A stretch of 64,000 nt of DNA, from assembly GCA_025618425.1 (NCBI GenBank), contig CM046836.1:22056715-22120714 (forward strand), given 5' to 3'. Each line of letters begins with the position of its first letter. Position 1 is the first letter of the stretch. A program made the translations under genes and the position numbers. Positions 56,361-64,000 of the stretch are shown here, one piece after another. The DNA comes from Heliocidaris tuberculata. Lineage: Eukaryota > Echinodermata > Echinoidea > Camarodonta > Echinometridae. A model generated the notes under the pieces. It was not told the DNA's origin and ran no database searches. It was given only the letters and a program-made list of their open reading frames with translations.

Positions 56361-57057
56361 TTGTTGCTAAAATACCCCGTCTGAAAAAAATGCTATACTG
56401 TATAAAACTTTAAAACCTATGCTATCAGGTATTCCCATTTATTTTCAATGTCATCTACTTTAATATGCAGAAATTACCTTTTCAAAAAGTCCTTTCCTTT
56501 AAACGCGTTTTCTGCAAAACCGAGTTTCGCCTCAAAACGCGCAGAGAGGACGGTGGTGCGGGCGACGATATCATTGTAACATACTAAATTAAAATAGATT
56601 GCAATGAAATTTAAAATGGACACATAAAGAATAGTCCTGTTAGTTATATCAGGAAATCATATTACGTTGTAGAGTTTGGAACAGTGGCTAAAAGTATTAC
56701 TGTTGCCAAAAGCCAATGCAGAACAGAGTGACAACCGGTCGCCGACCAGCGACAACCGAAAAAAATAAATTAATGACCATCGACAACCACAGACGACTAA
56801 AACCCCAAAATTGAACATAAAAGTACTTTCACATGACAATAAGCAAAATAAGTTTGGTGTTTCGAGGCATAGCAACTAGATTGTCCATCATATAGGGTTG
56901 CCAAATTGTGCGATATCTATTAAAAAAAAAAAAAAAAATACGCTTACATAATAATTTAGTGACATGAAAACACAAAAGAACCGACATCAGCAGACAGAAA
57001 GCGACTGTAACAGAAAGAAAACGAAGGAAAAATATTAAAAAGAAAGGAGAAGATAGG

Positions 57058-57060
<3 letters not shown>
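56361..57060. other. Intronic DNA, nothing recognised
   Basis: An A run at about 56922-56938. No coding or RNA gene signal. Confidence 0.45.

Positions 57061-57122
<62 letters not shown>
57061..57122. repeat. (TA)n(GA)n microsatellite
   Basis: Short TA run followed by about 24 GA units. Confidence 0.95.
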
Positions 57123-57126
<4 letters not shown>

Positions 57127-57129
57127 TGG

Positions 57130-57266
57130 CCCGTATTCTGAACTCCAGTTTAACTTTAACTCCAGTCGAAGTTAAACCCCTAGCTGCAGTCTACATTTCT
57201 GTACAAAGTTAAACCACAGTCTAGACTGCACTGGAGTTTAAGTTAAACCAGAGTTCAGAATACGGG
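57130..57266. mobile_element. 137-bp palindromic miniature element, copy 1
   Basis: CCCGTATTCTGAACTCCAGT at the left is mirrored by CCAGAGTTCAGAATACGGG at the right. The arms continue as TTTAACTTTAACTCCAGT against ACTGGAGTTTAAGTTAAA. A second copy lies at 62735-62886. Confidence 0.8.
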
Positions 57267-58030
57267 TTAGTGTGTGTGTGTGTGTGGGGGGGGGGGTGGG
57301 GTTGGGGAGGAGGGGTTGTGAGAAAATATATACATGAATATATCAGTAGCTCAGCGCGGCTCTGACATGACTGAGGCGGAAACTGGTGTCATGGGGGACG
57401 GCTTTGCATGGTCTTATTCTTACAATAACTCATAAACATAAACAATGGCTAAAACAAAAGATTCTGTCGAACATGACATTCATATAGGCACACTGAAGTT
57501 GGGATATTTCCTTTTTTTACCAATGAATGGTTACGGAACACACTACGAAGAAAGTGATGATAAGAGGTCATTAAAATACATAGATACGAAGTGGATACGC
57601 TATATTCATGATATTGTTGCCTGAAATTTTTAAAGTATGTCTTGAAAGGAAATTTAAAAATAGATCAAAACATAAATAAACCCTTCTCATTTATGACAGA
57701 AAAGGGTTAAATAATACCAAATCTGCACCGATCGCTCTTAGACCAATATAACAGAGTTGAGTGAAGAAAGGACTACATACAAGCACTTACATGATTATGT
57801 AGAATTATTTCATATAGTGGACCTACACTTATTTACTTTTTTTCTATAAAGATGTGAATGATACAAAATAGGATATTAAATTTAAAGGTTATTCCATTTA
57901 AATGATGCTAAAAGGTGGTAGTAAAAACAAGAGAGCACTCTCATCAAAAAATCCTACAAAGGGTATCCGACGTTTGTTTTTCCCAAAGAACAAAAACAAT
58001 TCCGCACATTTGGATGTTCATACACTCGAA
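57267..58030. other. Intronic DNA with GT and G runs
   Basis: (GT)n at 57268-57286 and a G run to 57310. Otherwise nothing recognised. Confidence 0.5.
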
Positions 58031-58031
58031 C

Positions 58032-58555
58032 TTAAAGAGATATTGGAGTACTGATCAAAGGGCGCTTCACAGAGTAAAACTATGATTCAAAGTATCTAGA
58101 TATATCAACATTCAGTATCTGATGCTTAGACAGCATAATATAGCTCATATCTCACCCGCAGAGAGTCTATTTAGATGAGAAATTCAGTATCGACTGTGAC
58201 AAAATAACAGCTAGTTTTTTAAATAAAAAAATTTGTCGTAAGAAGATCCAATCCTCGAATAGGCCGTATACAATACTATGCAAGATTTGAAACATCCCTG
58301 TTAAGGATCTAAAAATGAGAACCAAGCATCCCTAAATAGGATATCAAAAATTCAAAATATTCCGTTACTTTTTGACCTGGGGCGACTTCAAAAAGTCGAA
58401 AAATTCAAAATGAAATTATAAATATACGAGACCTATTCGGGTGAATAAGGCTCATTTTATTAGTTAAATAAAAGGAACTTTCACATGAAATACAAACCAA
58501 GAAAAATAAAAACTGGGAAATTTTTGCGAAACTCCCAGTACTCCAATATATCTTT
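58032..58555. mobile_element. ~524-bp inverted-repeat element
   Basis: TTAAAGAGATATTGGAGTAC at the left is mirrored by GTACTCCAATATATCTTTAA at the right. No ORF. Confidence 0.65.
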
Positions 58556-59019
58556 AACTCTAACAGAAACGTTGGATCTATACCGAGCATCGTAGAAGTC
58601 ACCTGTCACTATCCTCGTAAACTTCTCTATATGGAGGAAAGAAATGGGGAAATAATATCTAATTGAACTGAATTCAATTAGCAACTAAGGAGAATATACT
58701 GTTTCAATAAACTATTAAAAAATGAGTGTTTGGCACAAAAAGGGGGAAATATCGTCTATATTGGAGCCACAAGGACGTTTACTCTGTTTTAAAGTATATG
58801 AGTTAACGCCCTTCTGGCTCCAAACAGACGAATGACTGTTTGAATGCTTCATTTAGTTTGGTAGTTCTGCCAGAATAACAAAAATGCAATGGAATATCAA
58901 AAGAACCAAAAAAAAAAAATATGAGTGAAATTATACATCTGAAATCTTGTAGTTAATTTGCATAAGTAATTTACATAACGCATTATAAGAAAGTTTAATA
59001 ACATGATGAGGCACACCTT

Positions 59020-59300
59020 TTCACTGAAAAAAATAACTGTAAAACTACAGGTTTTTTAGCCCTTGAAATTACAAGTTATTGCCGTTATTTCAATTTTACT
59101 GTCTTTTCCTGTAAAACAACAGCAAGTTTGTTGGTTTACCGGAAATCAGCATATATTTGCATAATCTTATTGTAAATTTACATCATTTTATTGTAAATAT
59201 ATGCTGATTTCCGTAAAAAAAAAAACTGGAAAAACGGACATTCCCAGCATCCTGACTGCCAGGAAATTCCCGTTAAAAAACGGCAAATTTTTTTAGTATT
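59020..59300. mobile_element. ~280-bp palindromic miniature element
   Basis: The left end ACTGAAAAAAATAACTG is imperfectly mirrored by AAATTTTTTTAGTA at the right. An inner perfect pair GGAAATCAGCATATAT / ATATATGCTGATTTCC lies at about 59141-59156 and 59198-59214. Confidence 0.55.
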
Positions 59301-60094
59301 GTTCAAGAAAGTAAGTGATCCCCTAACGACACATAAATTGTAAGATACGGTAAATATTACCTTCTCATGAAACAATGAATATAACTATTAACGGAAGCAT
59401 TATGAAGCATTAATTTCGTTTATGATACACATGCACGGTACATAAAACGATAATAACAAAGTCCTAGAACACCGCTTGAGGACAAAGTCGTAATTCTAGT
59501 CGGCAAATTGATATTCATCGAAGCTATAGGTAGGAGAATTGAGAAACCCGAGGACCCTTTTTCCTTTCATATTGTTCTCGTTATTTTTAGATATTTATTT
59601 ACTTTTTATTTTGTTTTGAATTGAAGGAGGGTGGGTGGAATATCTTTATGAGCCCCTTTAAGCGAATATTGAAATCAGAGAACCTCAATCTACCTTTGTT
59701 GGCAAATATGACGATCTGAGGAGCTTTCTTTTTGTTTTGTTTTTTCTTTGCTTGCTTTGTAGAGAATTGTCAGCAGATTGGGTCAGACCCAAAAATGATA
59801 ATGATAATAATTGTAGAGCGACGTCCTTGTAATGATGTAATGATGACGAATATTCCTTCTTATATAGCGCCTGTATCCACCTCTGCTCGCCGCTCAGGGC
59901 ACTCCCTCTTTAATGTCTCATAAAATTTAATGTCTCACGAGTCACGATATTCAAGCAGATTATGATCTATACGAAAATCACAGTCATATCCCGTTGTTGA
60001 TATATTATATACATGCAACATTCACGAACGAGTGAAAGGTCAACGTCCCCGCACAGTATTATAAAAGGCGAAAAGAGGGGGTACCAGTTTTTTC
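59301..60094. other. Intronic DNA, small LINE-tail-like fragment
   Basis: About 59855-59905 contains TTATATAGCGCCTGTATCCA followed by GCTCAGGGCACTC, the inverse layout of an L2-type LINE tail. Nothing else. Confidence 0.4.
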
Positions 60095-60265
60095 TGAATG
60101 TTCGTAATTCCGAAGGTTCATTATTCCGAAACACAGAAACACAAAATTCCCAGACGAAGGGGTTCATAATTCCAGAAATGGCATCGGGTTCATTATTCAA
60201 AAAATGAAAAATGGTTCATAACTCCGAAAATGAAATAGGGTTCATTATTCCGAAGGTTCGTTAAA
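60095..60265. repeat. TTCCGAAGGTTCATTATTCC repeat
   Basis: At least five spaced copies of GGTTCATTATTCCGAA-like words. They are in the opposite orientation to the related array at 7861-8350. Confidence 0.65.
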
Positions 60266-61348
60266 AAAAAGGAGAAATAATTATAGTGTGGATCCTGTGC
60301 ATGCCTCCCCCCCCCCCCCATGTTTGAAGGCCCACATAGCATTTTTACCCGAATCATGAAAGATCAGCATACACGGATATTTAAAGGGAAGCTCGAGTTA
60401 CTGTCATTTTACAGTATACTGTAATTAAATTAAAATGTCACAAACCAGAGTAACAGACAGCAAAGTTTGAATTGATTTTCCCTTTAGCCCGATGGGCGTA
60501 TATAGCTCGTTAAAAATCTTTTTGACAATCCCTGCTAACGTTCCACGACAATGAATTAATAAAAAAATGTAATTCAGTGCAAATCATTTGTTTTTTATTT
60601 CATCGATATCTTGACAAGTCGACATAATATTGAGAGGTAATTAATAAAACGCGACATTTGACTGAATATGGGTTACAATCGGCGTGTAATTACGTTTTTG
60701 TGGTATTCACTTTAAAGATACATGGACAAATATTCTTGGGGACATGAAGAAAACTCGAACCAAAGCTTTATCGCCGAAAATATTAGCCAAAAAGTAGAAA
60801 TGATTTTTTTTTTACATGAAGTTTAATCTTGAACAGATGCACTATTATACATTGCAATGATCGTTAGAGGTACCTTACATTCTAACATTAGAGACGACAA
60901 TTTAAATCATTACGGTTCATCTTTCCTGATGTACGCTTTGAAAAGTTGTGAAAGAAGATACACGCCCAACGAAACAGGATATATCTTCTTTCTAAATGAT
61001 TTGTAACCAAAATTTTCTCAGGTTAGGCCAGAATATATCCAACCTTGTTTGGAAAGTTGAATCGTCAACGTTAAGGACAATTTGAAAAGACGAAAGCTTG
61101 TTATGAAAATGTAGTTGAATGGATTCAAAGTCAAGGATTAGAAAACAAGAGTGAACATTGCGATATTGCGGCCTGAATAATATCCTTAGAAGATTTAGGA
61201 ACATTGACAATAACAAACGGTATAGAAGTACAGCCAACGGCGATGTAAAGACTTCATTAAATATTGATGATTTACGCTTGAAAATTGTAGGTTCATAGTC
61301 AAGAAAGAAAATCTTTATTCCTTTTTTTTCAATCTTTCGTAATTTCAG
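60266..61348. other. End of the GPCR intron, nothing recognised except the acceptor
   Basis: A C run at about 60306-60319. A short inverted pair AAAGGGAAGC/TTTTCCCTTT lies at about 60385-60484. The polypyrimidine acceptor CTTTTTTTTC...TTTCAG ends at 61348. Confidence 0.5.
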
Positions 61349-61502
61349 GAAATGTCTTCATCATCAATCTCGCTTTGGCTGACCTGGGCGTGTCCATCGT
61401 TGTCAATCTCGCCTCCGTCGTCGGCAGCATAACCAACGAGGCAGGTTTCTTCTTTAAACATGACTGGCTGTGCGAAGTGGTCGCCGTTATATGCATTGTA
61501 AC
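61349..61502 (+). CDS. Class A GPCR, second coding exon: TM2 to start of TM3
   Basis: The acceptor AATTTCAG ends at 61348 and donor AC|GTAAGT starts at 61503. The exon completes the split Gly codon from 7825 and reads NVFIINLALADLGVSIVVNL, with the conserved TM2 pattern N-L-A-x-A-D. It continues into the first extracellular loop, then DWLCEVVAVICIVT, with the W and the conserved TM3 cysteine (C3.25 of the EC1-EC2 disulfide). It ends in phase 2 within the third helix. The DRY/NRY motif and TM4-7 must be on exons beyond the window or inside the N gap; none was found in 61503-64000. It shares the melatonin-receptor or Tre1/GPR84-like character of exon 1; the ligand is unknown. Confidence 0.88.
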
Positions 61503-61529
61503 GTAAGTCACAGCCCACATAAATACCAC

Positions 61530-61589
61530 CAGGGGCGGCTCCAGCATTTTGTAAAAAGGGGTCCGATTCCCCAAAATTTCTGACAAGCA

Positions 61590-61637
<48 letters not shown>

Positions 61638-61734
61638 CAGGACAGGAAAAAAGGATTTTCTAGGGGGGGGGGGACCTATGACAAGCAAAAAAGGGTCCGG
61701 ATCCCCGTAACAACCTCCCCTGGATCCGACCCTG
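61530..61734. mobile_element. hAT-like miniature element just after the GPCR exon 2 donor
   Basis: It starts CAGGGGCGGCTCCAG and ends CTGGATCCGACCCTG, an inverted pair with mismatches. Contents are an AAAAAGGGGTCCG word near each end in both orientations, an (AAT)n run (61589-61637) and a G run (about 61663-61672). No target duplication is visible. It lies 27 bp from the splice donor. Confidence 0.6.
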
Positions 61735-62199
61735 ACTAAAGCCCAACCGCACGCTATACGATCGACTGCGATCCTATCCTACGCCAATGGATGCAAGTGT
61801 TCTTGAAACATAATTATAAGTAGCTATATGGGCACGGAAAAAAAGAACTTTCACTTTCCCAGATGAGTATGGATTTCAAGCAATCGGTTTGGTAGGCTTA
61901 ACCTCTAATTTCTATTTTCTCTCTCTGTATAGGCGTAGCATTTGTAAACAACTAGATAAACAGAAAGCTGTCCACAGAGTTGCGTCGCCTCTCAAATACA
62001 AACGGTTTCTGGATGTAATATTACAACGAGGGGGGGGGGGGGGGTGGGGGGGTGGAGATTTCGTTCTAAAGTTAATTATTACATATTTGGACTGTTCCCC
62101 ATCTCCCTTGACCATGTTAAAGATAAAAGTTGAGTTCTGGGGGGCTTTTCATCAAGTGTCTTGTCAGTGATTTTTACCGACAAATTTGCTCTCAGTCCA
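61735..62199. other. Intronic DNA before the assembly gap
   Basis: An acceptor-like CTCTCTCTGTATAG ends at 61934, but the following frame lacks GPCR TM3 features. A G-rich run lies at 62030-62055. Confidence 0.5.
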
Positions 62200-62699
62200 N
62201 NNNNNNNNNNNNNNNNNNNNNNNNNNNNNNNNNNNNNNNNNNNNNNNNNNNNNNNNNNNNNNNNNNNNNNNNNNNNNNNNNNNNNNNNNNNNNNNNNNNN
62301 NNNNNNNNNNNNNNNNNNNNNNNNNNNNNNNNNNNNNNNNNNNNNNNNNNNNNNNNNNNNNNNNNNNNNNNNNNNNNNNNNNNNNNNNNNNNNNNNNNNN
62401 NNNNNNNNNNNNNNNNNNNNNNNNNNNNNNNNNNNNNNNNNNNNNNNNNNNNNNNNNNNNNNNNNNNNNNNNNNNNNNNNNNNNNNNNNNNNNNNNNNNN
62501 NNNNNNNNNNNNNNNNNNNNNNNNNNNNNNNNNNNNNNNNNNNNNNNNNNNNNNNNNNNNNNNNNNNNNNNNNNNNNNNNNNNNNNNNNNNNNNNNNNNN
62601 NNNNNNNNNNNNNNNNNNNNNNNNNNNNNNNNNNNNNNNNNNNNNNNNNNNNNNNNNNNNNNNNNNNNNNNNNNNNNNNNNNNNNNNNNNNNNNNNNNN
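62200..62699. other. Assembly gap (500 N)
   Basis: Exactly 500 undetermined bases, most likely a placeholder. Frames across it are meaningless, and missing exon sequence here cannot be excluded. Confidence 0.99.
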
Positions 62700-62734
62700 A
62701 AACCTGCCCTTTAAACCGAAGTTTTAGGAAATCA

Positions 62735-62886
62735 CATTCTGAACTCCGGTTTAAACTTAAACTCCAGTCTAGTATGGTTTAACTTTGTACAGAAATTTAG
62801 ACTAGACGTGCGGTTTAAGTCACTTTTAATTAAAGCTCGGCTTAACTGAGACTGGAGTTTAAGTTAACCGGAGTTCAAAATACGGG
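62735..62886. mobile_element. Palindromic miniature element, copy 2
   Basis: ATTCTGAACTCCGGTTTAAA at the left is mirrored by TTAACCGGAGTTCAAAATAC at the right. The interior CAGAAATTTAGACTAGAC resembles the copy at 57130-57266. Confidence 0.7.
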
Positions 62887-64000
62887 CTATAGAGTGGAAA
62901 AGAGATATGCATAATCATGTACAGTATAGTAAATACAGACAACAAGATGATAATGGATAGATTGTAATGATAGACAGTCCAGATTTTGATAAAAACAAGA
63001 GTATTACAGTAATCAGTAATGATAATTGTTCGGAAAGCAGGGTGGTTTATGTGTGTTTTTAATATCTTGTTAAGTACATTTTAATGGCAAAGAGTATCAA
63101 AATTACTCGCCCCCTTCGATGTCTCGCACAGCTTTTAAACGGGAAATGTTGGAATTCGGGCAAGAGACGTCTGATCCCCTTGCAATAATGTGCCCTTGTA
63201 TGCTGATGATGGTTTATTTGAGAAAACCGGAAATCATGGTAATCTAAAGCAAATTTTTTTTTTTTTTTTGTGGAGAATTCTCTCAATCAATGTAAATTAA
63301 TAAAGAATCACAAACGTGATCCGATCCATGTGAGTTGAGGATTGAAGCTGTGACGTCAGTCATAACCACAACATCCTATGATAACAATGACTATGGAAGA
63401 TATTCTGTTGTAAGAATCACTGTATGTTGATCACAATAGGAAAACCAAACAAGAGATTATTTGCTTTACAGTATTACAAGCCTAGCTTCTTAATAGATTC
63501 CCTCATATTTCACGCCAAACTATTTTGTCTTATCCCAACTTTAAAATGATGGAAATGTTGATCTGTGTCTTTGTATGTTTACTTGTATTTTTTTTTTCTT
63601 CTTCTTCTTTTGTTGAAAGTATTGAGGATATGTTCCTATATTATTGTAATAATGCAATGGTCATTGTTTATGTTCCAATTAATGTCATTTGAAATATGAA
63701 ATAAAACTGAAACTGATACTGAAACTGAAACTGCTCCACCGTATTAACATTTCCAAGAAATTATGTGTGATATAGAGGGAGGAGAAACTTTATTATGCGT
63801 GTACGATCACAGATGATAGATTGATATGTTCCGCAAAATTAAAACCAACACATTTTCTAAGCATGCTTTAATACAGATCTTTCTTTGACTGATATTTGAT
63901 TTTAGATCTCGAAAGAGGTCCGGAAGATGACTTTAAAAATATATGCTTATATAATTATCTGAAACCAATCTAATGAAATGGGGGGGGGGGGGGGGTAAGG
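62887..64000. other. Intronic DNA with a retroelement tail
   Basis: A (CTGAAA)n run at about 63706-63731, preceded by TGTATGTTTACTTGTA and AATAAAACTG, looks like a LINE 3' end. A T run lies at 63256-63269 and a G run at 63980-63995. No further GPCR exon was recognised. Confidence 0.5.

Larger units (their letters stand above)
7826..61348 (+). other. 53.5-kb phase-1 intron of the GPCR gene containing the TLR gene
   Basis: It starts GTGAGT and ends TTTCGTAATTTCAG. Exon phases match (one base plus two bases make a Gly codon) and the joined protein reads KLRNIGNVFIINLALADL, the conserved IL1-TM2 motif. No coding exon is therefore missing between them. Nearly all of the window's transposons lie inside this intron, as does the antisense TLR gene. 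Confidence 0.8.

Noticed and set aside
61889..62170. Candidate third GPCR exon after an acceptor-like CTCTCTGTATAG
   Set aside because: The phase could fit, but the following residues (RSICKQLDKQKAVHRV) show no TM3 or NRY/DRY motif, and the frame runs into a G run.
62130..62782. Long frames of about 190 residues
   Set aside because: They run through the 500-N gap and contain no real sequence there.
1..64000. An undescribed multi-gene system
   Set aside because: Only three unrelated host genes were found, two of them partial. The rest is repeats and decayed mobile elements with no conserved set of unknown ORFs.

Overview
This is animal (eukaryotic) nuclear DNA, most likely from an echinoderm, with a sea urchin the best guess. 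Supporting signs are a single-exon Toll-like receptor (TLR) coding region with an echinoid-style divergent TIR domain, AT-rich non-coding DNA dense in miniature transposons and microsatellites, and very long introns. The species call is inference. No operon, CRISPR array, bacterial system or viral genome is visible.

Three protein-coding genes are supported. (1) On the minus strand at the left edge (350-928) are the first two coding exons of a secreted or membrane protein with an NRF domain, of the 'nose resistant to fluoxetine' acyltransferase family. The rest lies left of the window. (2) A plus-strand class A GPCR starts with one exon at 7648-7825 (N-terminus and TM1) and continues at 61349-61502 (TM2 and the start of TM3). 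Splice phase and the conserved TM1-loop-TM2 motif join exactly, giving a 53.5 kb intron. The gene continues right of the window. (3) Inside that intron, on the minus strand, is a complete 879-residue TLR (40429-43068) with its coding sequence in one exon.

The rest is a mobile-element graveyard with unusually readable history. A 1.24-kb hAT-type element (25092-30279, 8-bp target duplication ACGTAGAG) was split by a 3.95-kb TTAA-flanked piggyBac-type element, which itself carries a roughly 375-bp tandem array. A second intact hAT copy (52080-53331, duplication CATGCAGA) and a mariner-like foldback (about 50493-51789) both sit inside one LINE. Other elements with clear ends are a mariner-like element (2598-3608), two miniature CAGGGGCCGCGG elements with 5-bp duplications (3959-4129 and 4498-4572), a 202-bp element with a 9-bp duplication and a TTAGGG-like core (44499-44700), a 408-bp TTAA element (13758-14165), and several TTAAAGGGAA-type elements. 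Decayed reverse transcriptase genes lie at 38420-39265 and 47020-47690.

Tandem arrays include a 20-bp minisatellite (8693-10110), a ~185-bp repeat in two opposite-facing blocks (14559-15600 and 35566-36615), a ~128-bp array (17340-17950) and a 54-bp array (17992-18125). About forty long G or C homopolymers are scattered throughout, many inside the transposons. Positions 62200-62699 are an assembly gap of exactly 500 N.

The genes show no sign of working in one pathway. The TLR is nested in the GPCR intron in antisense. I found no convincing undescribed system. The most informative signals are the nested-insertion stratigraphy, the altered BB loop of the TLR, a 7SL-like sequence at 21796-21880, and paired hairpins near 56 kb.
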